Origin: Microcoleus sp. FACHB-61
GTDB lineage: Bacteria; Cyanobacteriota; Cyanobacteriia; Cyanobacteriales; Microcoleaceae
Assembly (NCBI GenBank): GCA_014695295.1
Contig: JACJNY010000035.1
Coordinates: forward strand, 33,776 to 97,775
DNA length: 64,000 bases
Direction of reading: 5' to 3'
Program-made: the position numbers and the translations under genes
The notes under the pieces: model-generated
The model's input: the letters and a program-made list of their open reading frames with translations, nothing else
What the model was told of the DNA's origin: nothing
Database searches by the model: none
Part shown: positions 36,004 to 45,059 of the stretch, piece by piece
Position numbering within the stretch: the stretch's first letter is position 1
Layout: each line of letters starts with the position of its first letter

Positions 36004-36615
36004 ATGCTTGGACTCCTAGCCGCCCTCTCTGCGTCTGCGGCAGGGGGTATGAGAATTGCCCTGCCCCTGCTGTTAATTGGTTTGTTGCGGATTGACAAAC
36101 TTTGGTCGGAAATACCTTTATTGTCGGGGGTTCACCCCCCAGTGGCTATCACCATCTTGGTGAGTTGGTCGCTGTTAGAGTTATTTGCTTCTAAAACCTT
36201 TGTGGGACAGCGGGTGCTGCAAATTGTGCAAATTATTTTCAGTCCCATTGTAGGAGCAATTATGGGAATTGCGATCGCTCAGGTAAGTTCGATCGACGAA
36301 ATTATTGCTCACCCTTGGATGCTGTGGATAATTGGTATTGTCGGAGGTTTGTTGGCTTTAGTGCTGCAACTGGTACAAGCAGGATGGCTTTACCGACTGC
36401 GGCGTTTGCCGATTTGGGTGATTTTCCTCCAAGATGTTTTGTGCATTTCCTTGGTTTTGTTTGCCTTTGACGCCCCGCAGCAGGGAGGGTTAGTTGCTAT
36501 GATCCTGCTGTGGCTGGCAATTCGCAGTTCTAAAGAGTGGTATCGCTGGTACAGAAGTCAGGGAATACCGGGCGATAGGGGAAATCCCCGCCGCCGCAAG
36601 CGCGATCCTGATTAG
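36004..36615 (+). CDS. DUF4126 family membrane protein
   Basis: A 203-residue integral membrane protein with about five hydrophobic segments, starting LGLLAALSASAAGGMRIALPLLLIGLL and including the HPPVAITILVSWSLLELFASK segment typical of DUF4126. The function of the family is unknown. The C-terminus is basic and cytoplasmic-looking (RGNPRRRKRD). It stands alone, with a GTAGGGGCGGGT palindromic element after it. Confidence 0.78.
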   Translation: MLGLLAALSASAAGGMRIALPLLLIGLLRIDKLWSEIPLLSGVHPPVAITILVSWSLLELFASKTFVGQRVLQIVQIIFSPIVGAIMGIAIAQVSSIDEIIAHPWMLWIIGIVGGLLALVLQLVQAGWLYRLRRLPIWVIFLQDVLCISLVLFAFDAPQQGGLVAMILLWLAIRSSKEWYRWYRSQGIPGDRGNPRRRKRDPD

Positions 36616-36644
36616 TTTAGTCTGTAGTTATTCCAAGTGGAACT

Positions 36645-36714
36645 TGTAGGGGCGGGTAAGCGCGCCTAATACAAGATAGAGCGCTGATTCTCGATACAAA
36701 ACCCGCCCTCTACA
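36645..36714. repeat. GTAGGGGCGGGT palindromic element
   Basis: TGTAGGGGCGGGT and ACCCGCCCTCTACA form imperfect inverted ends about 70 bases apart, between convergent DUF4126 and hemH. Same family as the element at 20647-20708; it may serve as a terminator for both genes. Confidence 0.65.
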
Positions 36715-36735
36715 GATTTATTGCAGAACCGATTT

Positions 36736-37899
36736 TTAAAGCAATCCGAGCGAGTGTAGCGGGCCCTGACCGGTAATTAACTCCAGCAATAGTGCCACAA
36801 AACCAATCATCGCCACACGACCGTTCCAGACTTCCGCCCCCGTCGTCAAACCCCACTCCCACTGCTCTTGAGGGTACATCTTAACTTTCTTTGAAGGGCG
36901 TATAACATCAGAGAATTTAACGCTGGGAGATTCGATCGACTCGATTACTAAATCGGCCAAGGCTTCAATAAACACCGGATGAGTATTCAGTGCCGGCACT
37001 CTGTAGAAATTTTTAATCCCCGATTCTTCTGCTAATTCTCGATACTCCATGTCAATTTCTTGTAGAGTCTCGATGTGTTCGGAAACGAAACTAATCGGAA
37101 CTACCAACAAATCTTGGACTCCATTTTCTGCCAATTCGGTAATGGCGTCTTCGGTGTAAGGCTTGAGCCATTCCACCGGGCCAACCCGACTTTGATAAGC
37201 TAGAGTGTGTTCGTTCGATCGATCCAAATGTTCCATAATCAGACGAGTGCAATCTTCAATCTCGCGCTGATAGGGGTCTCCAGCCTCTTCTACGTAGCTG
37301 AGGGGGACGCCGTGGGCGCTAAAAAAGATGTGAACTCGATCGGGATGAGGATTGTGGTCTAGTTCTTGGGCTATCAGTTCCGACATTGCCTGAATGTAGC
37401 CCGGCCGCTTATACCAAGAAGGAATAGCGGTATATTCGATATCCTTGAGGGCTGGATCTTTCCCCCACATTTCTTCTAGCTGCCGGAAGCTAGAACCGCT
37501 GGTGCTGATAGAAAATTGAGGATACAGCGGCAAGATTGTCAAATGTTCAATGCGATCGCGCTTAATTTTGGCGATCGCCTCTTCGGTAAAAGGATGCCAG
37601 TAGCGCATCCCCACGTATACTCGAGCATCTTGTCCTTTTTCTTGCAAGAGTTCTTGCAGGGCTAGGGCTTGTTCCTCGGTAATTCGCCGCAAAGGAGAGC
37701 CGCCCCCGATTTGGCGGTAGTTTTCCTGGGATTTTTGAAAGCGCAGGGTCGAAATCAACCAGGCGAGCGGTTTTTGCATCCACGGAAACGGGATGCGAAT
37801 GATTTCCGGGTCAGCAAACAAGTTGAACAGGAAAGGACGGACATCCTCGATTTGATCTGGCCCGCCCAAGTTTAATAGCAATACTCCCACACGACCCAT
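36736..37899 (-). CDS. hemH: Ferrochelatase with C-terminal chlorophyll-binding-like tail
   Basis: Ferrochelatase inserts Fe2+ into protoporphyrin IX, the last step of haem synthesis and a branch point against chlorophyll. The 387-residue product begins [15 protein letters not shown] and has [13 protein letters not shown], the metal-linked His in [19 protein letters not shown], and [12 protein letters not shown], all family hallmarks. After residue ~350 a linker leads to a hydrophobic tail [20 protein letters not shown], the chlorophyll a/b-binding (CAB/HLIP-like) helix found only in photosynthetic ferrochelatases; it places the enzyme at the thylakoid or plasma membrane. Monocistronic, minus strand. 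Confidence 0.96.
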   Translation of the reverse strand: MGRVGVLLLNLGGPDQIEDVRPFLFNLFADPEIIRIPFPWMQKPLAWLISTLRFQKSQENYRQIGGGSPLRRITEEQALALQELLQEKGQDARVYVGMRYWHPFTEEAIAKIKRDRIEHLTILPLYPQFSISTSGSSFRQLEEMWGKDPALKDIEYTAIPSWYKRPGYIQAMSELIAQELDHNPHPDRVHIFFSAHGVPLSYVEEAGDPYQREIEDCTRLIMEHLDRSNEHTLAYQSRVGPVEWLKPYTEDAITELAENGVQDLLVVPISFVSEHIETLQEIDMEYRELAEESGIKNFYRVPALNTHPVFIEALADLVIESIESPSVKFSDVIRPSKKVKMYPQEQWEWGLTTGAEVWNGRVAMIGFVALLLELITGQGPLHSLGLL

Positions 37900-38041
37900 A
37901 GCGGTTACAGCTCTCCCAATATCTCAGTTCTGTTACTTATCTTTATCATATAACTTAATAATATCTTAAGTCGATAGCAAGGTATACATAATTTTGACTA
38001 TCGGAACAATTTTTAGAGATTTAAGTTATCGGTATCAGTGA

Positions 38042-38640
38042 CTGTACGATGCGATCGCGCGTCTTGCTGCTTTGAGCGTAGGCGGCGATGCTCGTTTGGG
38101 CCAAGTAGCCGTGCAAAATTTGACCGTCAGCGCCGAAACTAAAGTTTTAGACCGTTGCTGCGGTAGCGGTCAAACTAGGCAATTTCTGGTGCAATATTCC
38201 CAGGATGTCACAGGGCTTGACGCTTCGCCGCGATCGCTGGAACTGGCCAGGAAAAATGTACTATCAGCCAATTATGTAGAGGCTTTTGCTAATTCGATGC
38301 CTTTTCCCGACTGTCAGTTTGACAGGAGTACACAGCAGCGTTGCGATGCACCAAATGCGATCGGCGCAATTGCGACAAATCTTTCAGGAAGTATACTGCG
38401 TGTTCGAGCCCGGTTGTGTATTCATTTTGGTAGATTTTCCTCCGCCTACAAATCCGGTATTTCGGCCAGGGTTGGCTGTATTTTTGTGGGTGTTTGAGAC
38501 TGAAACTGCTTGGAAGCCGATCGAAACAGACTTGGGGAGTTTGTTGGCAGAAGTGGGATTGCGATCGTACAATTCCGAATGAACTCAACAACCAAAACTT
38601 TATGCTGGCGGCAGCATTCAAGTAATCCAAGTTCAAAAGT
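38042..38640 (+). pseudogene. Decayed class I SAM-dependent methyltransferase
   Basis: The first frame gives YDAIARLAALSVGGDARL...VLDRCCGSGQTRQFL...VTGLDASP...EAFANSMPFPDCQFD, a methyltransferase with motif I altered to DRCCGSG. Near 38322 the reading shifts frame to VHSSVAMHQM...VDFPPPTNPVFRPGLAVFLWVFETETAW, and near 38580 it shifts again to LYAGGSIQVIQVQKS. No ATG precedes the first frame: a stop lies just upstream of CTG-TAC. Two frameshifts and a missing start mean this is a pseudogene of a ubiE/Methyltransf_11-type gene. Separate short ORFs over this stretch are its pieces. Confidence 0.85.
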
Positions 38641-38795
38641 CATTAGTCAGCAGTCATTAGTCATTAGTAAGGGACGCGCCAATTATTGGCTAAACACTGC
38701 TGAATTCTTACTTTTAAAATGAGGAATATTTAGTCATCGCTAATCCTTCATAACTAATGACTAATGACTGATGACTGATGACTAATGACTCCTAA
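38640..38795. repeat. AGTCATT / ACTAATG heptamer arrays
   Basis: Tandem AGTCATT and AGTCAGC units (38640-38668) and, after ~80 bases, TGACTAA/TGACTGA units in opposite sense (38755-38791). They could pair as a long imperfect hairpin between the pseudogene and the convergent gene. Confidence 0.7.
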
Positions 38796-39935
38796 CTAAA
38801 CAAACTTTTTCGCTTCTGCCAAAGCCGCCTCAAACTTGAGCAATACATCCTTTTCTGTGTGAATAACTTTCTCTTGTTCCAGCAGCGGGCGGCCAAAGCG
38901 AAAAATGCCGTCCTGTTCTACGTGATCTACATAAGGCAGCGTTTCTGGATGCGGCAAAAATTTTCTGCCTATCGTGTACGGCGTGTGGAAAGAAAAACTA
39001 AAATCGGGAAACTTATCGCTCTTGATTTCTAGGTAGTAAAGCGAGTAATAATCTTTGATTTCGGAGTACAGGCATTCACGGCACTTATTTACAAGTTTGC
39101 GGTTCTGATAGAAAAAATCCCACTTATCCCAATAGTAGCCATCTTTCATCATTTCGTGGTGGTCGTCGCACAGTTCCAGATATAATTTGTCAGCATCCGC
39201 CGGACGGTAGAAGTAAAGCATGGCGTAGGGCATCTCAATCAGTAACTTGACTGCTTGATTTTTTCGCTGATACCATTCCTGCTGGTGAGTTTCGTAGACT
39301 TCCTTATATTTAATTGCTTTAAAGCTGTTGAGCTGATTTTCTTTGGCCCAGCGCGACGCCCAAACTGTCCAGTAAGCTAGCTGGAAGGTTGCTGAAACTT
39401 CCGCCGAACCTTGTTCTTTCCAGTCGGCAATGATTTTTTCCCAAGCTGAACTAAAAGCTCCTCGGGATTGTTCGTTTTCTGCGCGGTTTTCTGTATTGAT
39501 TGGGGAAGGTGTTGGGCGATTATTTTGAATCAGCCCTTTGGGTTCTTGGCGCCAATTATTAATATCGGTTGGCGTTAGATTTAATATCAATCTTCTGTCG
39601 TGAACGGGATATTCTAAATGAATTCCTGATTTGCGGAAAGAGCGGTATTCTAAAATAGGGAGTTTGCCTTGTTCAATCCACTGCTGGCGTTCTGCTGGCG
39701 AACACTTGAGTATTGCTTCTACTTCTACCGGATCGACGGCTAATTCACTTTTGAATGTCTCCCAAAATCTTTCTTGTTCGGCTGGATTTGCTTCCAGCAG
39801 GGATACAATTCGGTTGACGAGGTGATCTGTGTCTTGGCAATTGTCGGGAAGTCCTAAGAAGTCAAGGAGTTTGGTCTTGAGTATGCGTCTGGCTGAGATT
39901 AGCTCGGCTAACATGAGAAGCTCCAGTAGAGTCAT
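38796..39935 (-). CDS. Hypothetical protein, 379 residues
   Basis: A soluble protein whose N-terminus is a Leu-rich helix (MTLLELLMLAELISARRILK), followed by charged, Trp- and Tyr-rich sequence including WEKIIADWKEQG, AYWTVWASRWAKENQ and FDFSFHTPYTIG-like segments. I recognise no catalytic motif or family. I place the start at ATG 39935; an in-frame GTG/ATG at 40091 would extend 52 codons into a dispersed repeat (40014-40085) and give an Arg-rich, unlikely N-terminus. The gene is on the minus strand between the pseudogene and the GDYXXLXY gene. Confidence 0.65.
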   Translation of the reverse strand: MTLLELLMLAELISARRILKTKLLDFLGLPDNCQDTDHLVNRIVSLLEANPAEQERFWETFKSELAVDPVEVEAILKCSPAERQQWIEQGKLPILEYRSFRKSGIHLEYPVHDRRLILNLTPTDINNWRQEPKGLIQNNRPTPSPINTENRAENEQSRGAFSSAWEKIIADWKEQGSAEVSATFQLAYWTVWASRWAKENQLNSFKAIKYKEVYETHQQEWYQRKNQAVKLLIEMPYAMLYFYRPADADKLYLELCDDHHEMMKDGYYWDKWDFFYQNRKLVNKCRECLYSEIKDYYSLYYLEIKSDKFPDFSFSFHTPYTIGRKFLPHPETLPYVDHVEQDGIFRFGRPLLEQEKVIHTEKDVLLKFEAALAEAKKFV

Positions 39936-40013
39936 GACTTGCGCCCTTGAATTGGCAAGATTTGTGCAAGTCTTATATATCTTAATAGATTCTCCTGAGT
40001 TGTTGGCAATTGA

Positions 40014-40085
40014 AATGTCCGCGCGAGCGAAGCTATCCCGATCGCGCCTGCAGGCCCGTTGCGGTAGGGAATCGCCCAACCTCCG
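40014..40085. repeat. Dispersed ~65-bp repeat, copy 1
   Basis: Contains AGCTATCCCGATCG...GGCCCGTTGCGGTAGG GAATCGCCCAA; its reverse complement matches 62262-62325 over about 60 bases with a few differences. Confidence 0.7.
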
Positions 40086-40160
40086 CCCCATCCCTAAGCC
40101 AAAATACTCAAAACCAGGCCAAAAAGCCGATCGACCTTTTGGCTAAATTGACCTTATTGG

Positions 40161-40877
40161 CTAAAATCGATAATTGCGATCGCGCACCCACAAACTCACA
40201 GGCACAGCATGGCCTGTTTTGTCAACCTTTACTTCTACCAAAAAAGATTGTCGCTGGTTCCTTTGAGCTTCGCTAATCTCCTGATTGACTTTTTCCCTTT
40301 CATCCTCTGGCATATAATAAGTTTCTAAGCCGTATTCCATCTGGAAACTGTTATATTTGCCCTTAATTGCGATTTGGTTGGCGGGCAAATTGGCGGGATT
40401 TTCTAGGCTGACGCGGACGGGTTTCCAAGCTTGGGGGCGGCCGGGATTAGTCGCGGTTTTTGGCGCTTCTAGGATTACATAAAAACTGGTTTGTGGCTTG
40501 ACATTGTGCGTATTTTGTGAACACACAGCCCCGGGCGGACAAGGCGTTTTTTCCGCAGGTAAATCTTTCCAGCCGGGGAGTTTTTGGAGATTTGTGCGAT
40601 CGGAAATATTATAGCTCAAAACTTGGTAATATCCGCGCAAAAAGTCGTAAGGGTCTACTGGTGCTGTTTGCAGGACAACTGTTTTGCCAGTAATAAAAGT
40701 GTAAACTGATGGAGCTGGTACGGCGGCAATTAGTCCGATTTGCAGCAGCAAAGGAACCCACAGCCGCCACCCGGGAAGGCGTTTCGCAGCGGGGGGAAGG
40801 GTGAATGATGGGGGATTAGCGCTGGTATCTGCTATTTCGGAACTTTTATCTGTTAAATCTTGCTTTTCGGTGTTCAT
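40161..40877 (-). CDS. GDYXXLXY family membrane protein
   Basis: A 238-residue protein with one membrane segment (LWVPLLLQIGLIAAVPAPSVYTF, about 40-62) and an extracytoplasmic domain carrying the family signature region DPYDFLRGYYQVLSYNISD. The family name motif is GDYxxLxY; here the Asp is replaced by Tyr (RGYYQVLSY). Its usual neighbour is a DUF2157 membrane protein, which lies 117 bases upstream on the same strand, so the two likely act together. Function of the pair is unknown. The end includes VEVKVDKTGHAVPVSLWVRDR. Confidence 0.82.
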   Translation of the reverse strand: MNTEKQDLTDKSSEIADTSANPPSFTLPPAAKRLPGWRLWVPLLLQIGLIAAVPAPSVYTFITGKTVVLQTAPVDPYDFLRGYYQVLSYNISDRTNLQKLPGWKDLPAEKTPCPPGAVCSQNTHNVKPQTSFYVILEAPKTATNPGRPQAWKPVRVSLENPANLPANQIAIKGKYNSFQMEYGLETYYMPEDEREKVNQEISEAQRNQRQSFLVEVKVDKTGHAVPVSLWVRDRNYRF

Positions 40878-40911
40878 ATTGGGAATTGGGAATTGGGAAT
40901 TGGTTCGCAGA

Positions 40912-40975
40912 ATAATATCGTTGACCTTTGAATCGGCATAATCATCTTCCGAATGCAGTGCGAGCGGGACGATCG
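40912..40975. repeat. Second copy of the ALHSE..KVNDII remnant
   Basis: Reading minus gives LALHSEDDYADSKVNDIIL, close to ALHSENYYSDAKVNDII at 19196-19258. In DNA, ATAATATCGTTGACCTTTG is shared exactly. Both seem to be the 3' end of the same lost gene or a spread repeat. Confidence 0.6.
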
Positions 40976-40993
40976 CACTATAGTAGAATGCTC

Positions 40994-42394
40994 CTATTCA
41001 TCGGGGATTTTTGCGAAGTGGCGCTCGAACCACAAACCAGCAGCAATTACGCCAATTCCGCACAAAACAAATACAAAAGATTTGAGCAACAATCCTGTGT
41101 TATATTCAAACAGTCGGCTGATAATTTGCAGGGTGATTAATACCATGCCTCCCCAAAAAGTCCGGCGGTTTCCTAAAGCTAAACCTTCTCGGATTAAGCC
41201 GACAGCGAGCAAAAATAAGAAAACATTGAACAGAAAAGTCGCTAATTGAGGAATGGGGGTAAAACTGAGGTGAAAAAGCGGTATTAAGGCGCTGGCGAGG
41301 ATTAAAATGCCGATCGCACTTGTAGTCAAATCCACTGCTTTTTGTTTTGGTCGCCGCAGTTCCAAACGTCCCAAACGCAGCCATTCAAACAGCGTGAAAC
41401 CGCCCAAAACAGCCACATTTGCCAGCAAAACCCAATCCGGCTTAGTTGGGACAGGATTCGGCGAATCTTGCCACCACCAGTGGAAAGAAAGAACATAAAA
41501 CAAACCGGCGAGAAATAGCAGTGCTAAACTGCGGGCGGTAGGTTGAAACAGCTTGCTGCGTACCCTCGGCCAGATTGCATCGTCGTATCCCCACAGTAAA
41601 GCGGGCGGTAAAGCACAAAAAATTGCTGTACCCCAGGTTTGATTTAACCCTTGGACGATAGAAACTTGTAGGGAAAAAATTATCGCGATCGCACCTATGG
41701 CAAAAATAGCACGCGATCGACACCAATAAGCCAGCGGCACAAACATTATACTGGCTGCGATCGGCATTTGCCGCACCAAAACTTCCAGCCAAGAAAACTC
41801 GACTTTGGAAGACCAATCTAACACGGCAAACCAATAGCCCAAACCGACTAAAAGGGCTGACAAAACGCCCAAGGAAGTCAACCGCAAACTGTAAGCCATT
41901 CCGAGCACGCCGATTCCCCAAGCAAGGAAAAGTCCGTAGGAAGAACCGCCAATGTGGAACATTTGCGCCATCAATGCCATATTTGCTCCTAAAATCAGAG
42001 CTCCTAACAGCAACAATCCTTCACCTAGGAGTTTGTTTCGCCCTTTTGTTGCGGGCATATCTGGATGGGAGTTTTGGCTTCGGGATGGGGGAATTCGCCA
42101 CAGATAGAAACCTGCTGCATTGACTGCTACGAAAAGACTTAGCAGCAGTGCAACTCTCACTTCGCGCGACCAAACTTGCCAGTTTGCGGCTACAAAGGTG
42201 ATGACTCCTATACCGAGGAGAATGCCGCCGAGACTGATGAGAATGCTGAGGAATCGGTTGCGGGAGGCGGTTTCGAGTGTGTTGAATTGGTAGCGTTCCG
42301 AAAGTTGTTGGTAGAATGAAGTGTCGATGAGTCCTTCTGCTTGCCAGAGTTTGGCTTGATCTCGCAACTCGCGTCGAAATTTATCTGAAATCAT
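40994..42394 (-). CDS. DUF2157 family multispanning membrane protein
   Basis: A 466-residue membrane protein. The first ~45 residues are soluble (FRRELRDQAKLWQAEGLIDTSFYQQLSERY), the usual DUF2157 start, and then about twelve hydrophobic segments follow, beginning with LSILISLGGILLGIGVITFVAANW. It is the first gene of a two-gene minus-strand group with the GDYXXLXY protein. Role unknown. The start at ATG 42394 sits about 120 bases from the end of the CRISPR array, with a weak purine-rich site before it (AATATTAAAA). Confidence 0.82.
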   Translation of the reverse strand: MISDKFRRELRDQAKLWQAEGLIDTSFYQQLSERYQFNTLETASRNRFLSILISLGGILLGIGVITFVAANWQVWSREVRVALLLSLFVAVNAAGFYLWRIPPSRSQNSHPDMPATKGRNKLLGEGLLLLGALILGANMALMAQMFHIGGSSYGLFLAWGIGVLGMAYSLRLTSLGVLSALLVGLGYWFAVLDWSSKVEFSWLEVLVRQMPIAASIMFVPLAYWCRSRAIFAIGAIAIIFSLQVSIVQGLNQTWGTAIFCALPPALLWGYDDAIWPRVRSKLFQPTARSLALLFLAGLFYVLSFHWWWQDSPNPVPTKPDWVLLANVAVLGGFTLFEWLRLGRLELRRPKQKAVDLTTSAIGILILASALIPLFHLSFTPIPQLATFLFNVFLFLLAVGLIREGLALGNRRTFWGGMVLITLQIISRLFEYNTGLLLKSFVFVLCGIGVIAAGLWFERHFAKIPDE

Positions 42395-42517
42395 TTTTAA
42401 TATTCCAGAGGATTTGAACTGTGATAGTTTTTAATATGTCACTTGTGGGTCGATTATCGATGGATGCTGGGACACCTGCTGAACTTGCACAAAAGTCTTT
42501 TTTGGGTTTTGATGTTA

Positions 42518-44053
42518 GTTTCAATCCCTAATAGGGGTTTAGTTTGATTGCAACGATTGATTTATTTTGGATGGTGCGTGTAAAATCTTTGTTTCAATCC
42601 CTGATAAGGATTTAGGTTGATTGCAACCGGGAAAATCTAAGGGTTCTGGGATTGGGAAATTGTTTCAATCCCTGATAGGGATTTAGGTTGATTGCAACAC
42701 GAGACGCTAAACGCTGAGCGTAACTGCTGGCGTGTTTCAATCCCTGATAGGGATTTAGGTTAATTGCAACCAAAATGCCGCCAAAAGAATTCCATAAACC
42801 CTCGTTTCAATCCCTGATAGGGATTTAGGTTGATTGCAACGCCCTTCTCCGGGCCCGGTAGCTGGGCAACCTTGTTTCAATCCCTGATAGGGATTTAGGT
42901 TGATTGCAACGATAGTGACGATGTACTCCATCCAGATGCCCTCTGGTTTCAATCCCTGATAGGGATTTAGGTTGATTGCAACCCAGAGCAGACTGCCTAT
43001 CCCATTCCCGCTTCTGGGTTTCAATCCCTGATAGGGATTTAGGTTGATTGCAACCTACTGACTTTGTAGCCTGCTAATTGGTGCATATAGTTTCAATCGG
43101 GAGCATCCCTATTTTGCAGGGGCGAAGCATTCCGGCAGATAATTTATGAGTTAAAAGCAGAGATTTACTACCGGAATGCTTCGCCCCTACGGATATATTT
43201 GCAAAATAGGGATGCTCCCTTTCAATCCCTGATAGGGATTTAGGTTGATTGCAACTTTTCAGGCATTCCCGCAAAAGGTTTTACCTATTCTCGGTTTCAA
43301 TCCCTGATAGGGATTTAGGTTGATTGCAACTCAAGGAGTTTAAGCTTCCTACATTGTTTCAATCCCTGATAGGGATTTAGGTTGATTGCAACATGGAGCC
43401 AACGGGAGTGAACTATTCGCAACTCTAGGGGTTTCAATCCCTGATAGGGATTTAGGTTGATTGCAACCTCCGAGGCTTCATCAATGGCAGTGATTAAAAT
43501 ACTGTTTCAATCCCTGATAGGGATTTAGGTTGATTGCAACAGAAGGGCGACAAAAGTATTAATTTGTTGAGCCGAAGTTTCAATCCCTGATAGGGATTTA
43601 GGTTGATTGCAACGCGCGGCCGCTTGCATTGCTCGATCGCACTAGCGGGTGTCAATCCCTGATAGGGATTTAGGTTGATTGCAACGGAAGCTACCAGAGG
43701 GCAGTTATGCGGCATTAGGGCGTTTCAATCCCTGATAGGGATTTAGGTTGATTGCAACCTTATGAGGTTTTGGGTCCCGATAGTGAGATTTAGTTTCAAT
43801 CCCTGATAGAGATTTAGGTTAATTGCAACTCAAGATTCGCAAGGGAAGGCGATCGGGCAAACCGTTTCAATCCCTGATAGGGATTTAGGTTGATTGTAAC
43901 TTGCGCCTTTTTAATTGGCGGGTCGGGTTGGAATCGATCCGCGTTTCAATCCCTGATAGGGATTTAGGTTGATTGCAACTCTAGTTGTTGTCTAGTGGCA
44001 GCCGATCGCCCTTCACGTTTCAATCCCTGATAGGGAGTTAGGTTAATTGCAAC
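42518..44053 (-). CRISPR. CRISPR array, 20 repeats / 19 spacers, 37-bp repeat
   Basis: On the plus strand the repeat starts GTTTCAATCCCTGATAGGGA and ends TGATTGCAAC (37 bases). Its reverse complement ends in ATTGAAAC, as in type I-D and III cyanobacterial repeats, so transcription is probably leftward. Repeats start at 42518, 42591, 42662, 42734, 42804, 42874, 42946, 43018, 43090 (split), 43294, 43356, 43431, 43504, 43577, 43649, 43722, 43793, 43864, 43943 and 44017. Spacers are 33-42 bases except one of 25 (43331-43355). The repeat at 42518 is the most degenerate (trailer end); the one at 44017 has two or three changes. The repeat at 43090 is interrupted by a 121-bp element. No cas gene is in this window. 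Confidence 0.97.
43099..43219. mobile_element. 121-bp MITE inserted in a CRISPR repeat, with 8-bp target duplication
   Basis: The termini GGGAGCATCCCTATTTTGC and GCAAAATAGGGATGCTCCC are perfect 19-bp inverted repeats. A second perfect inverted pair, AGGGGCGAAGCATTCCGG (43118-43135) and CCGGAATGCTTCGCCCCT (43171-43188), lies inside. TTTCAATC from the CRISPR repeat is present on both sides (43091-43098 and 43220-43227), so this is an insertion with an 8-bp target duplication. No coding sequence fits inside; it must be moved by a transposase elsewhere. Confidence 0.92.
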
Positions 44054-44301
44054 AGTTGGTTTCTGAAACTCTTACTGTATTTAGTTTTCAAGGTTCGTTT
44101 GCGTCTGTAGATATCCAAACTACCATCTCAATACCGACCTGTCAAGAGGCAAAAATTTCAACAAACCTCAAAACCTTTCACAGCAAGCAATACAGCATTT
44201 GCGTCGGATTTTTCATAAAGTGCCTTAAACCCATACTACGCAACTGATACAGCCGAAAAAAATTCCACCCTCAAAAAAACACCTACCCATAGGCGCAAAT
44301 T
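44054..44301 (-). promoter_or_regulatory. Probable CRISPR leader
   Basis: AT-rich, ORF-free sequence on the side of the array expected for a leader if the array is read leftward. It has ACCTTGAAAACTAAATACAG (minus strand) ending about 20 bases before the first repeat, a pattern I associate with cyanobacterial CRISPR leaders. Exact promoter boxes cannot be assigned. Confidence 0.6.
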
Positions 44302-45012
44302 TTATCCTTCAACCCGATTCAAATTCCAGTCGTAAGGCAAAAAAACGATCGCCCATCCATCACCCACAGCCGCCTCCGGCCCCAAATAACCACCCACATA
44401 CTCAGCCACCGAACCCGCCGCCTTTACAAAATCCTCGCCGTACCACTTAAAAATCTTGCTCAAATAAAGCGTCTTTTTCTCGGCATCATATCGCACCTTA
44501 TCAGGATTGTGAATAAAACGGCTGGCATCCGCTTCTAGTTGAGTCCGTACCGACTCCGGGAAATAAGCCCCCCGGCGCAGCAGCGGGCACCCGACTGAAG
44601 CGCAAACTAATGCAAAATGGATGCGCGGTTCGGCAAATTCCGGCCGCAAAATTGCGTGTTCGATTTGATTGAGACTGTACTTTTTGCCGCCAATAATCAC
44701 ATTTGAACGGGTGAAAAAATCCAAAAAACTCAGCCAGTTGGGAATTCCCAAAACTTTGGGACGGATGGACGCGATCGGATATACTTCCAGAACTTGAGAA
44801 ATTGCGATCGCATTATACGCATTCAGCCACAACGCCAGCCGCGCATCCGCATCAGTACAATCCGCCAAATCCACATCGGCCAAACTTTCCAGCCACGCCC
44901 TCAAAACATCCGCCCCCTCAGCTTTCCAGCCCCGATAATTGACGCGGCCGAAATCGTCAACGTAGCGTTGCAGCAACTCGTCCCAAATCGTAAAGTCGAT
45001 CGTACCGATCAT
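44302..45012 (-). CDS. DUF547 domain protein
   Basis: A 236-residue soluble protein with the DUF547 pattern: a YVDDFGRVNYRGWK start, LALWLNAYNAIAISQVLE, IEHAILRPEF, and HFALVCASVGCPLLR with a Cys-x4-Cys pair, then YGEDF. The family is widespread and of unknown function, with a cysteine-protease-like fold suggested for it. No signal peptide is seen. The start ATG at 45012 is followed at once by conserved sequence. It lies between the CRISPR leader and a pentapeptide-repeat remnant. Confidence 0.85.
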   Translation of the reverse strand: MIGTIDFTIWDELLQRYVDDFGRVNYRGWKAEGADVLRAWLESLADVDLADCTDADARLALWLNAYNAIAISQVLEVYPIASIRPKVLGIPNWLSFLDFFTRSNVIIGGKKYSLNQIEHAILRPEFAEPRIHFALVCASVGCPLLRRGAYFPESVRTQLEADASRFIHNPDKVRYDAEKKTLYLSKIFKWYGEDFVKAAGSVAEYVGGYLGPEAAVGDGWAIVFLPYDWNLNRVEG

Positions 45013-45059
45013 TTATTACTATCCATAATATAAGGCGGACATGACTTTAACTTCTGCTT

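Noticed and set aside
42755..43715. Minus-strand ORFs with NQPKSLSGIE repeats
   Set aside because: They are translations of CRISPR repeats and spacers, not genes.
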